Part shown: positions 7,255 to 15,651 of the stretch, piece after piece
Layout of the letters: every line of letters starts with the position of its first letter
How positions within the stretch are numbered: the first letter of the stretch is position 1
Source of the DNA: Echinicola rosea
Lineage (GTDB): Bacteria > Bacteroidota > Bacteroidia > Cytophagales > Cyclobacteriaceae
Length of the DNA stretch: 64,000 nucleotides
Assembly: GCF_005281475.1 (NCBI RefSeq)
Contig: NZ_CP040106.1
Coordinates: 1,927,501-1,991,500, forward strand
Direction of reading: 5' to 3'
Program-made: the position numbers and the translations under genes
Notes under the pieces: model-generated
The model's input: only the letters and a program-made list of their open reading frames with translations
Told to the model about the DNA's origin: nothing
The model's database searches: none

Positions 7255-9591
7255 CTACTTGAAACCTGCCTTCTTTTCTAAATCCCATCCCAGCATATTC
7301 ACAATATCCGCCTCTCGTTCTTTGGGCAGGACATTCAATTCTTTGAGTTGGCCACCTTCCAATACAGCTTCCACGGTCGTTTGATGGGGAGCATGCAGTT
7401 TGAAACGTACATCCCAGTCTTTTGGCCAAGCAGGGAAAAGATAGATGTTTTTATCATCGGTCTGCAACAGCATTTCCTGCATACCGATCATGCCTGATCC
7501 TCCCCAGTTGTGATCTGGCACCCAGTCAAATCCCGGTCCCCAAAATGCAGGGAACCGCCTTCCGGAATCTCCCATTTTCTTCAATGTCCACTTGGCAGCC
7601 TCTGCGGTCAGCCCCAATCTGGCGGCAAAAATATTGTCCTGTTTCCATCCTATGTGGCTTCTGAATTCGAGGGCATCAGGGTCGTATAGGTATGTATTGG
7701 TGGCGACCTGCAGGTCGGGGCGGCCGATCCCGTAAATTCCCCATGGATACACAGGGTACAACTGCGGCACTTCCGTATTATTGATGCGTTCCCACAGCTT
7801 GGCAGGAGCAAGCATGCGGTGGCCATTCAATTCCCGGAAGCTTAGTGACGGGATCCTCTCCAGCATCTTTTGCCACGTGGCAATGCTGTCTGCCGATGGA
7901 GAAGCGATCAATCTTTTTAATACCGTCTGAAGGGCTGAAATGGTCGAATTCGCATTGTAGGCCATTTTGTACGTTTCGTTTGCGGAGCCTGGATACAATA
8001 CCAAATTCCCGTTTTCGTCAAGTGACTTGGCTCCCCTTTGCTGAGCAAGGTATTGATAGTGCTGATCAAAAAACCGTAAACAGCTTTCGATAAATGGGAT
8101 GTATTCGGAAATATCCTTGCCCGCATACCGCTCTTGCTCTAACATCATCAGGCAAAACTCCAATACCGTGTCCCACTGATATTCGAGCCAAGCGTTGTAC
8201 TGCATTCCCGGGTCATAGTCATCAGGCCGTTTCCAATTGTATTCTGCTGGATTGGGCAATCCATAATTTTCGATTTGCTCCGTAAAACTGGCTCCCTCAT
8301 GTTCCCAATACACCTGGCTTCTTAGCTCGGCGTTCTTCAGCATCCGCAGGTAAAAGTCAAACTGGGGCTTCATCAGGTCAAAATCCCCTGAGCGAAGCAT
8401 GGGGAAGTACACTAGCCGTTGGTTCTGGGCGGTCATCGTCCCTCCGCCCCAGTTGCGATGGTCTGGGGTGAAAGGCATATCTGGTTTCGTATAGACCGGA
8501 TCAACGGTGAACAGTCCTCCGTTAAATTTGGTCGGATAGCTGCCGTAAGCATTGCAGCCGAGCATGTAACGAAAGAGCTGGTAATTTCTGCCTATTTGCC
8601 AAACCGTATCATTGGATGCCTTTTGTTGGGGATCAGTGACCACATAGCTCCGTTTCCAATAATCCTTCCACCAAGCTTTTGTGTTTTTTCTAGCTTCAGA
8701 AGAGGCTATTTTTGCCGTTTTCACCAAGCTATCCAGTCCCGATTTCCACTTTTCTACCGAAGCAGTTTGATCCGTATGAAGGTAAATCTCAAAGGAATGA
8801 TGCTGTCGAGGACTAATGCTTTTTAACGGATAAGCCTTGAAATCGGTGTCTTGGTAGCGGCCGTTTTTTACGCCCTGGCGGATCAAATTATTCCCTTCCA
8901 ATACTCCTCCGAAAATAAGGTTGCCGATAGGATTCATCATTTGACGCTTGACCGAAGCCATTTTTTGTTGCGCCACTGCCACATCAAATACCGTTTTCTC
9001 TCGATTGTGATGATAAAACAGCACCCCACTATTCTGAAAATCAATGCTGTCCTGATAGGTGATGACTTCTCCCTGTGGAGCCCATTTGTAGGAATTCGCA
9101 TTATTGGCAGCACCTTTTACCGGACGGTTTTTGTAACGCCAATTCTCATAAGCCACCTCCAAGTAAGTAGGTGTATCACCATCCACTTCCACATGAATAA
9201 CCGGACGGAGTACATCCACCCACAGGTCGATGGTGACTTCTTTGTTATCGATTTTTCCGGTAACTCGTATGCTCCCTTCCTGGAGGTTTAGCGCTTGACG
9301 AAATGTATCCTCTTCATCAAATGGGTTAGGTGTAAGGGATACCCGCACCCTGCCCAGTTTTAAAAAGGTATTGTGCTCATCAAAGGTCCCGCTTCTGGAG
9401 AAATAGAACAGTAGCTCTCCACCTTCTACCCAAACATTCATCCCAATATCCCCCCCTCCCAGCGGCATGGATTCACTGGCGTTTTTGCTCATTGTCGTCC
9501 ATACAGGATCGTAAGCCGATAGGCTTTGGGCAATACTTGAGGTCATTCCGAGCCAAAAAAGACTAAAGAAAAACAGAAAGGGTCGCTTCAT
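7255..9591 (-). CDS. DUF5703-domain secreted protein, probable glycoside hydrolase
   Basis: This is a 778-residue secreted protein with a signal peptide (residues 1-21, ending SIAQ). The opening domain, with MPLGGGDIGMNVWVEGG and FSRSGTFDEHNTFLKLG, matches the DUF5703 N-terminal beta-sandwich. The rest looks like an (alpha/alpha) barrel of the kind found in GH95-like and related sugar hydrolases, with many Trp and Tyr residues and acidic stretches. No catalytic residues can be assigned with confidence from sequence alone. It lies upstream of the GH127 enzyme on the same strand, which suggests a joint role in plant or algal polysaccharide breakdown. The link to a particular sugar is inference only. 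Confidence 0.8.
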   Translation of the reverse strand: MKRPFLFFFSLFWLGMTSSIAQSLSAYDPVWTTMSKNASESMPLGGGDIGMNVWVEGGELLFYFSRSGTFDEHNTFLKLGRVRVSLTPNPFDEEDTFRQALNLQEGSIRVTGKIDNKEVTIDLWVDVLRPVIHVEVDGDTPTYLEVAYENWRYKNRPVKGAANNANSYKWAPQGEVITYQDSIDFQNSGVLFYHHNREKTVFDVAVAQQKMASVKRQMMNPIGNLIFGGVLEGNNLIRQGVKNGRYQDTDFKAYPLKSISPRQHHSFEIYLHTDQTASVEKWKSGLDSLVKTAKIASSEARKNTKAWWKDYWKRSYVVTDPQQKASNDTVWQIGRNYQLFRYMLGCNAYGSYPTKFNGGLFTVDPVYTKPDMPFTPDHRNWGGGTMTAQNQRLVYFPMLRSGDFDLMKPQFDFYLRMLKNAELRSQVYWEHEGASFTEQIENYGLPNPAEYNWKRPDDYDPGMQYNAWLEYQWDTVLEFCLMMLEQERYAGKDISEYIPFIESCLRFFDQHYQYLAQQRGAKSLDENGNLVLYPGSANETYKMAYNANSTISALQTVLKRLIASPSADSIATWQKMLERIPSLSFRELNGHRMLAPAKLWERINNTEVPQLYPVYPWGIYGIGRPDLQVATNTYLYDPDALEFRSHIGWKQDNIFAARLGLTAEAAKWTLKKMGDSGRRFPAFWGPGFDWVPDHNWGGSGMIGMQEMLLQTDDKNIYLFPAWPKDWDVRFKLHAPHQTTVEAVLEGGQLKELNVLPKEREADIVNMLGWDLEKKAGFK

Positions 9592-9725
9592 TTTTATAGT
9601 AATATGACCTCAAAATATAAAAATGATATGGCCCTACCTTCCTGTGGTATCAGGTGTGGGGTGCTACTGGCAATGGTGTGGGGATGCCCAAACCGGATGA
9701 AAGCTTCGGGCCTTCAATCCCAGAC

Positions 9726-11501
9726 CTATTCGCTAACCATCGATTTGAGCTGCATTTGATGGAGTTGGGCGTAGTATCCTTCTTTTTCAAGCAATGCATC
9801 GTGCGTGCCCATTTCCTTGATTTCTCCTTTATGAAGCACAATGATATTGTGGGCTTTTTGGATGGTAGAAAGCCTGTGTGCAATGACGATGGAGGTCCTG
9901 CCTTTCATCATTTTTTCAATGGCGCTCTGGATAAGTTCTTCGGTTTCTGTATCTACCGAAGAGGTCGCTTCGTCAAGAATGATAATTTCGGGATTGTACA
10001 CCATGGCACGGACAAACGAAATCAGCTGGCGTTGTCCTACTGATAGTGTGGCTCCGCGCTCCATAACATTATAATCCAAGCCTCCGGGTAGTCTTTCGAT
10101 AAATTTCTTGGCACCGACGAGTTCTGCTGCTTCCATGACCTGCTCCCGAGTGATATCAGGATTACCAAGGGTAATGTTAAAATAGATGGTGTCAGAAAAT
10201 AAGAATACATCCTGAAGCACCACGCCAATGTGCCGACGAAGAATTCCCAGTTCGAAATCACGGATGTTTTTATCATCTACTTTGATCGTTCCTTTATTGA
10301 TTTCATAAAAGCGGCTGATCAGGTTGATGATGGAGGATTTTCCAGCTCCTGTGGCTCCTACCAAGGCGACAGTTTCTCCATGTTTGACATTGAAGTTAAT
10401 GTCTTTCAGTACCCATTCTTCATCATTATAGGCAAACCACACGTGCTCCAGTTTGATGTTTCCTTTGATTTTCTCAGGGCTGTACTGGCCTTCATTGGCG
10501 ATGTGCTCATCACTTTCCAATAACTTGAATATCCTGGAGGAGCTTACCACACCCATTTGCAGGGTGTTGAACCGGTCTGCTAGCATCCGGATGGGGCGAA
10601 AGAACAGCTGCAGATACATGATGAAGGAGATCAATACGCCTACTTTCAGGTCCAGACCAAATACTCCCGTGGCACCGTACCAGACGACCAATCCGATGCC
10701 CACAGCCTGGATAATTTCGGCAACGGGATAATAGATGGCATAATATAATACCGATTTGACATTGGCTTTTTTATGTTCGGTATTGATGGCGTCAAATTTC
10801 TTGTATTCACTATCTTCCCTATTGAATACCTGGACAATGTTCATGCCCGTGATATGTTCTTGAAGAAAGGAGTTAAGGTTAGAAACCGCATTTCTCACTT
10901 CATTAAAGGCTACCTTTACCTTTTCCTTGAAGATGTAAGTCGAAATGATCAGCAGTGGCAATGTGCTCAGGCTGACCAGTGTAAGCTTCCAGTCCACCCA
11001 GAACATTACACCCAAAATGGTGAATAACTGGAGCAAGTCTCCGATGATCGCGGCAAGCCCTTCACTGAAAACATTGGAGAGGGATTCGATATCTGAAATG
11101 TTCCGGGTGACCAACCGACCAATGGGGGTGTTGTCAAAAAACTTCAGGCGCATTTTGAGCAGGTGCCGATATAGCTTGACCCTGATGTCCCGGATGATGA
11201 CCTGCCCGATCCATCCGGAAAGGTAGGTGTGCGCAAATTGTACTACGGCCTGTAAAACCAATAAGCCGATCAACAGGTAAATGATCCGCAATAAGCCTTC
11301 CTGATCTCCTAAAGCGACATGTTCATCGATGGCTTTTTGGATAAATAGCGGTTTGGTAGGCGCCAAGGCAGCAAGGGCAACCGTAAGGAATATCAAAAAG
11401 AAGAACCGACCGCGGTAAGGCCTTACAAACTGATATAGCTTACGGAGCACCTGTGTGTCGATGATGTCTCCGCTTTTTACATTTTCTTTTTCCAGACTCA
11501 A
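9726..11501 (-). CDS. ABC transporter, fused permease and ATPase (exporter type)
   Basis: This is a 591-residue half-transporter that would dimerise in the inner membrane and export a lipid, peptide or drug using ATP. Residues 1-330 form a six-helix transmembrane domain. The nucleotide-binding domain occupies about 345-580, with Walker A GATGAGKSS, Walker B IIILDEATSSVD and H-loop IAHRLST. The signature is LSVGQRQ, a Gly-to-Val change from the usual LSGGQ. The gene starts 13 bp after the truA stop on the same strand, so the two may be co-transcribed. It resembles the MsbA/MdlB family; the substrate is unknown. Confidence 0.93.
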   Translation of the reverse strand: MSLEKENVKSGDIIDTQVLRKLYQFVRPYRGRFFFLIFLTVALAALAPTKPLFIQKAIDEHVALGDQEGLLRIIYLLIGLLVLQAVVQFAHTYLSGWIGQVIIRDIRVKLYRHLLKMRLKFFDNTPIGRLVTRNISDIESLSNVFSEGLAAIIGDLLQLFTILGVMFWVDWKLTLVSLSTLPLLIISTYIFKEKVKVAFNEVRNAVSNLNSFLQEHITGMNIVQVFNREDSEYKKFDAINTEHKKANVKSVLYYAIYYPVAEIIQAVGIGLVVWYGATGVFGLDLKVGVLISFIMYLQLFFRPIRMLADRFNTLQMGVVSSSRIFKLLESDEHIANEGQYSPEKIKGNIKLEHVWFAYNDEEWVLKDINFNVKHGETVALVGATGAGKSSIINLISRFYEINKGTIKVDDKNIRDFELGILRRHIGVVLQDVFLFSDTIYFNITLGNPDITREQVMEAAELVGAKKFIERLPGGLDYNVMERGATLSVGQRQLISFVRAMVYNPEIIILDEATSSVDTETEELIQSAIEKMMKGRTSIVIAHRLSTIQKAHNIIVLHKGEIKEMGTHDALLEKEGYYAQLHQMQLKSMVSE

Positions 11502-11514
11502 AATTTACTGTCTT

Positions 11515-12270
11515 TTAGATGAATATTTTTTCAGGGTAGGTTACCCTACTAAGGAACAGGCCATGAGGTGGAGCGGCTATGCCTGCCTTCCTTCTGTCTT
11601 GGCTGTCCAAAATCTGTTGGAAACCTGATAGGTCCAGTTGGCCTTTGCCTATTTCTACCAAGGTGCCCACGATGGCCCTGACCATTCCCCGCAAAAACCT
11701 ATTGGCCGTTATATGGAATACTAAATGATGGTCTTTTTGTTCCCAAAAAGCGGTTTTTATTTCGCATTCAAAATGGTTGACTTCTGTCTTTACCTTACTG
11801 AAGCACTCAAAATCCCGATGCTGCAATAGCAAAGCTGCCGCTTCGTTCATTTTGGCTACATCCAATCGGTAAAAGCAATGCCAAGACAACGTTTCTTCAA
11901 ACGGATTTTTTCGCAAAGAAATATGGTATTCATAGCTTCTCCATGCTGCATCAAACCGCGCATGGGACTCAGGATGCACTTCCCTGAGGTCATAAGCGCT
12001 GATGTCCTTCGGCAGGACAGCATTGATTTTTTTTAGAAAACTATCTTTTTTCACCTCTCCTTTCCAGTCAAAATGCAAAAATTGCTGCTTCCCGTGGACC
12101 CCTGTGTCTGTCCTGCCACTGCCCATCGTTGCCACTCTCTGGCGTAAGATGGTACTTAATGCGTTGTTAATGGCTTCCTGAACGGTCACCGCATTGGGTT
12201 GGACTTGCCAGCCGTGATAATTGGTGCCTTTATAAGCCACTTCCAGAAAGTACCGTCTGATTGTCTCCAT
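11515..12270 (-). CDS. truA: tRNA pseudouridine synthase A
   Basis: TruA converts uridines 38-40 in the anticodon arm of many tRNAs to pseudouridine. The 251-residue length is typical. The N-terminus RYFLEVAYKGTNYHGWQ and the catalytic loop GSGRTDTGVHG, with the essential aspartate at residue 55, are clear. The ATG at 12270 is the only start giving a full N-terminus. A good promoter match lies directly upstream (12278-12307) and would start transcription only a few bases before the ATG, so the mRNA may be almost leaderless. An ABC exporter gene follows 13 bp downstream. Confidence 0.97.
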   Translation of the reverse strand: METIRRYFLEVAYKGTNYHGWQVQPNAVTVQEAINNALSTILRQRVATMGSGRTDTGVHGKQQFLHFDWKGEVKKDSFLKKINAVLPKDISAYDLREVHPESHARFDAAWRSYEYHISLRKNPFEETLSWHCFYRLDVAKMNEAAALLLQHRDFECFSKVKTEVNHFECEIKTAFWEQKDHHLVFHITANRFLRGMVRAIVGTLVEIGKGQLDLSGFQQILDSQDRRKAGIAAPPHGLFLSRVTYPEKIFI

Positions 12271-12277
12271 GAACTTA

Positions 12278-12307
12278 CAAAGATACTTTATTCAGGGTGG
12301 TTTGCAA
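12278..12307 (-). promoter_or_regulatory. Bacteroidota-type promoter for truA
   Basis: Read on the minus strand, TTG (12305-12307), a 19-bp gap and TATCTTTG (12278-12285) match the Bacteroidota -33 TTTG and -7 TAnnTTTG boxes. The expected start site is about 12272, next to the truA ATG. Confidence 0.6.
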
Positions 12308-12430
12308 TGTTGAAAATGCAGTTGTGATAGATGAACTTTCTGTTATGTGTTTCATTTTGCAGTGGCAAAATGACCTGGTTTTACTAATTTTCAGAGTTTG
12401 CCGCTTTTAACCTTCCCAACCTTACCCCTC

Positions 12431-12641
12431 CAGGGCAAACGCATTTAGTGTTAATTTCGTGTAGGGCGGCTATCATCCGTGCCGCTGGCACTCCTTCTGG
12501 AGGCTGATGAGTGCTTAACGTCCTGCGGATGAATCCGCAGGTTACTAAATTCATCGTGCCGCCGGCACTTTACCGCAATTTGTACATTAGGAACAGCAGA
12601 TATATTCAAACTGGGATACTTTTTTAAATGCGTTCGCCCTG
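12431..12641. mobile_element. MITE-like element with 17-bp terminal repeats and 10-bp target duplication
   Basis: The element is 211 bp and non-coding. The left end CAGGGCAAACGCATTTA (12431-12447) and the right end TAAATGCGTTCGCCCTG (12625-12641) are inverted repeats with one mismatch. The sequence CTTACCCCTC stands directly outside both ends (12421-12430 and 12642-12651), as expected for a target duplication. As I recall, CAGGG ends and 8-10 bp duplications are features of the ISAs1 transposase family, so it may be a non-autonomous ISAs1 derivative. The interior has three strong hairpins: GTGCC-GCT-GGCAC (12479-12491), CCTGCGGAT-GA-ATCCGCAGG (12522-12541) and GTGCC-GCC-GGCAC (12556-12568). 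It fills most of the gap between truA and the DUF4293 gene. Confidence 0.85.
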
Positions 12642-12711
12642 CTTACCCCTCCTCTAGCTTGCGAATATTCAAATTACCCCGTTTCTTTGTCAAAAGTTTT
12701 AAAACAAGATA

Positions 12712-13191
12712 ATGATACAACGCGTACAAACGATCTTTCTTCTTCTGGTAGCTGTCGCCATGCTGCTGGAAACGTACTTTCCTATCTGGACCCAGGTAAA
12801 TCCTGATCAGACTGAAATGCTGAAATTGACAGCTTGGAATTTGACTCATACGGATATTGTCTCCGGTGCAGTTCTGGAGCAGACAGGAACCTTTTATTTG
12901 GGGATTTTGGCCTTTTTGGCAGCCATTATTGCCATTTACAGCCTCAGCCAATTTAAGAACAGAACCAAACAGATGTTTTTGAATATGATCAATTCACTGG
13001 TGATGGTCGTAAACCTTGGCTTCATTGTTTACCTGACGTATGTGGAGAATATGGAATTCAATGCCACGGCCAGCGGAGCATTTATGGTCGGGTTTTACTG
13101 CATCGTGGCGGCCATGATCTTTAATATCGTAGCCAACCGATTTATCCGCAAGGATGAAATGCTGGTAAAATCGGTGGATCGTATTCGGTAA
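12712..13191 (+). CDS. DUF4293 family membrane protein
   Basis: This is a 159-residue inner-membrane protein with four predicted helices, at about 7-25, 64-82, 90-110 and 120-142. The N-terminus MIQRVQTIFLLLVAVAMLL and the helix pattern match the DUF4293 family, which is widespread in Bacteroidota and has no known function. It follows the MITE-like element and ends at a bidirectional terminator. No operon partner is evident. Confidence 0.88.
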   Translation: MIQRVQTIFLLLVAVAMLLETYFPIWTQVNPDQTEMLKLTAWNLTHTDIVSGAVLEQTGTFYLGILAFLAAIIAIYSLSQFKNRTKQMFLNMINSLVMVVNLGFIVYLTYVENMEFNATASGAFMVGFYCIVAAMIFNIVANRFIRKDEMLVKSVDRIR

Positions 13192-13210
13192 ATTGTAACT
13201 ACCTCGCAAC

Positions 13211-13246
13211 AAAAAAGGAGACTGGATAAAGCCAGTCTCCTTTTTT
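13211..13246. terminator. Bidirectional hairpin terminator
   Basis: Perfect 15-bp stem, AAAAAAGGAGACTGG with CCAGTCTCCTTTTTT, loop of 6. It is shared by the DUF4293 gene (plus) and the lipoprotein gene (minus). Confidence 0.9.
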
Positions 13247-13281
13247 ACGCTATAATAAAAAACAGGTGTTTTTTTGATAGG

Positions 13282-14040
13282 TCAGTAATATATGTATTCA
13301 GTCATTCCGGTATAGGCAAAATTCCAATATTGGTCGTAATTTCTGACTTCGATAAGTTGTCCGGATGCATTGTATTCGTATTGGGTAGCGTCCCCCTTTT
13401 CTCTGCCTGTACCAGAAGTTTCCCGGGCTTCCAGTAAGCCATCATCCCGATACCTGTACTGATAATATTCAAATATTTCGCCGTTTTCTAGGACCCAATG
13501 TTCCTCGGATATCCGTCCGTTTTCATACACGTAGCGGTATTTTTCGGTGTTTTCTTCATAACCGAACCGCCATTCCGTTTTTCCACCATCAGCATTATAG
13601 ATATAGCTGTACCTATACGCTTCTTTAGCATCCTCGGATGCTTTGTAAACGTCCTCTCGAAGCCCGTCATCAGAAAAAATACTTGTCAAAGAAGAAGTCC
13701 ATTCAAACACTCCAGCCTCATAAGTGAAAAATAGATTTTCTATCGCCCTATCCTTCTCATCAAACTTGAAAATATTGATGCTCAGCGTATCTTCATCCTT
13801 AGGAGACATTCGGACTCGAAGGACATTGTTACCGCGGGCATCATAGTAGCGATATGTGTAGCCTGTGAGGGGCGTTAGATGATTGGTGCGGGATGCTTTG
13901 ATTTTACCGTTGGGCGTATATAGCTCCTCATCCAGCACCGATAATGCCTCATGGGTTGGTGCTGCAGGGGTAGGGTCAGGATCATTGGTGCACGAAACCA
14001 AGGACAAAAAACATACAGCCATGATTAGTGAGCGCTTCAT
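13282..14040 (-). CDS. Lipoprotein with YD/RHS-like repeats
   Basis: This is a 252-residue predicted lipoprotein. The signal sequence ends in a lipobox, LSLVSC, with the lipidated cysteine at residue 17. After a Pro-rich linker the protein is built of short beta-hairpin units such as YRYVYENGRISEEHWV, YYQYRYRDDGLLEARE and TQYEYNASGQLIEVRNY. These resemble the YD/RHS motifs of cell-surface proteins. No catalytic motif is seen. It is the last of four minus-strand genes headed by an ECF sigma factor and could be one of its targets, though the 90-bp gap leaves this open. Confidence 0.8.
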   Translation of the reverse strand: MKRSLIMAVCFLSLVSCTNDPDPTPAAPTHEALSVLDEELYTPNGKIKASRTNHLTPLTGYTYRYYDARGNNVLRVRMSPKDEDTLSINIFKFDEKDRAIENLFFTYEAGVFEWTSSLTSIFSDDGLREDVYKASEDAKEAYRYSYIYNADGGKTEWRFGYEENTEKYRYVYENGRISEEHWVLENGEIFEYYQYRYRDDGLLEARETSGTGREKGDATQYEYNASGQLIEVRNYDQYWNFAYTGMTEYIYY

Positions 14041-14130
14041 AAGTAGTTGATTATGAGTGTTAATGTACGTTTTTCAGGTGTTTTTTGCAATTAACTTGGC
14101 GGTCGCCTGATTCCAAAAGAATCCTTTGGG

Positions 14131-14889
14131 TTACCAAAACCTTATCCCCACCACCGGATAAAAGGTGTTCAGGTTATCAGTGGCTACCACGCCGGCCTGG
14201 ATGTACAGGTGATTACTGATCCGGTGCCTATAGATGGCCCTGAGGGTAGTTCCCTTAAACAGCTCACTGGGATGGCTATTGAGTAAATAACCAATTTGGA
14301 TGGTTTGTTCATTATTGACGATGTTGCTCCCCTTGTTCCAGGAGAATTCCCCATTGATAAACCAATTGCTCATTACATCGATTTTTCCTTCTACTTTTTG
14401 TGGAAAATAGACGGTATTGGTAATGGCCGCGCCAATACTGTATCCGGGAAGTCCAAGGTGGGCCCGGAATCCCACTTCCGGAGTAAAGTCTCCCCGTGTA
14501 AAATCCAGCCCAACAGGAATGCCCAGTTCGATACTCTCGACATGCCTTCCGTATTTACGGTCAATTTTGCTTTTTACATTTTGAAGGCTTGTAGTGCTAT
14601 AATTATTGGCTAATCGATATGCCACTTTTTCAAATTCAGGGAATCGGGTAGCACGTTTGATGAGCGGTGTCAATGCTGCTTGCAAAGAATCGGTAGGTAG
14701 CTCTTCATCATTATAATAGAATATCAACTGGCCTTCATTGGGCAAATTGAATTGCAGGGTATCGGTGATGGGCCATTGTGTATCCAGCCATTTTTGTTGG
14801 TTTTTGGATAGGCTGTTTTCTACTTCCTGTGCAAAGCAGATGGATGTCGTTAGCGTCACGAAAACGGTAATTATGATTAATTTATACAT
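14131..14889 (-). CDS. Hypothetical outer-membrane beta-barrel-like protein
   Basis: This 252-residue protein has a signal peptide (residues 1-20, ending CFAQ). Residues 20-115 form a soluble part. From about 118 the chain alternates polar and hydrophobic residues (ESIELGIPVGLDFT, GFRAHLGLPGYSIGAAI, LYIQAGVVA) and ends in Phe-Trp (VVGIRFW). A C-terminal aromatic residue is typical of outer-membrane barrels. I do not recognise a named family. It lies 57 bp downstream of the putative anti-sigma factor gene and may be regulated with it. Confidence 0.75.
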   Translation of the reverse strand: MYKLIIITVFVTLTTSICFAQEVENSLSKNQQKWLDTQWPITDTLQFNLPNEGQLIFYYNDEELPTDSLQAALTPLIKRATRFPEFEKVAYRLANNYSTTSLQNVKSKIDRKYGRHVESIELGIPVGLDFTRGDFTPEVGFRAHLGLPGYSIGAAITNTVYFPQKVEGKIDVMSNWFINGEFSWNKGSNIVNNEQTIQIGYLLNSHPSELFKGTTLRAIYRHRISNHLYIQAGVVATDNLNTFYPVVGIRFW

Positions 14890-14946
14890 GATTCATCGTT
14901 TTAAAAGGTTCATATGTTGGAATTAGGAAGGCCAAACGAATGGAAC

Positions 14947-15651
14947 CTATTTTTCTGAGGAAAGCCTGAGCACCAATTTCCCAGGTGACTTGGCTACCTG
15001 ATGCAGTTTGGGTTGTTGCCGAGCTGTGTTGGGAGCATAATCGGTTTTTAGTTTTATGCGGTCATTGATTCCCCAGGAGATGTTTACCTGATGGAAGGAT
15101 TTGGCCGGTTTTAAGGTGTCTTGACTCATGGTGTTTTCTGCCAATGCACCCGAACCTTTATCGGGGGAGATGGCAGGTAAAATTGGCATATGGAGTTGTG
15201 GTACGTCTGATCGGTCCAATGACACAGGCGGTATATGGATATTGACTGGTTCTTTTGCTGACATTACCGTTGGTGTTGGAGATCCCGCTTCCTCCTTATG
15301 CGAAGTAGGCTTTTGGGGCATAGTTGTCTTCCATGGGATGTCTTGTGAGGAAATCGAGGTGACCAGGTATTCGTGCTGGATCGGTGCTTTTTTGTCCATA
15401 AGGAGGACGACCATCATCAGCCCTATTCCGGCAATGGCAGCTGCCATTCCTGTCCACTTCCACCATGCCATTCGCACTCGCGCTTGCTCGAGTTGGGCTT
15501 CGACGGCTGGCCAAACATTTTTACCGGGATGATGCTCCGGAAGGTTTGCTGCTTCCCTTTTGAGTTGTGCATCCACCTCCAATGTTGACCTCAGGGCCTC
15601 CCAGCTGTTGCTGTTTGGCAGGTGGTCAGGTAAGTTTAATCGCTTTTTCAT
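14947..15651 (-). CDS. Putative anti-sigma factor, single-pass membrane protein
   Basis: This is a 234-residue protein with a cytoplasmic N-terminus of about 60 residues, one transmembrane helix (about 62-85, rich in Ala, Ile and Met) and a Pro/Ser-rich periplasmic tail. Its start overlaps the stop of the ECF sigma gene by 4 bp (ATGA), the usual sign of translational coupling between a sigma factor and its anti-sigma factor. The N-terminal part holds an internal repeat, LPDHLPNSNSWEAL (7-20) and LPEHHPGKNVWPAV (37-50). No zinc-binding HxxxCxxC motif is present, so it is not a standard ZAS-type anti-sigma. The role is inferred mainly from position and topology. Confidence 0.75.
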   Translation of the reverse strand: MKKRLNLPDHLPNSNSWEALRSTLEVDAQLKREAANLPEHHPGKNVWPAVEAQLEQARVRMAWWKWTGMAAAIAGIGLMMVVLLMDKKAPIQHEYLVTSISSQDIPWKTTMPQKPTSHKEEAGSPTPTVMSAKEPVNIHIPPVSLDRSDVPQLHMPILPAISPDKGSGALAENTMSQDTLKPAKSFHQVNISWGINDRIKLKTDYAPNTARQQPKLHQVAKSPGKLVLRLSSEK

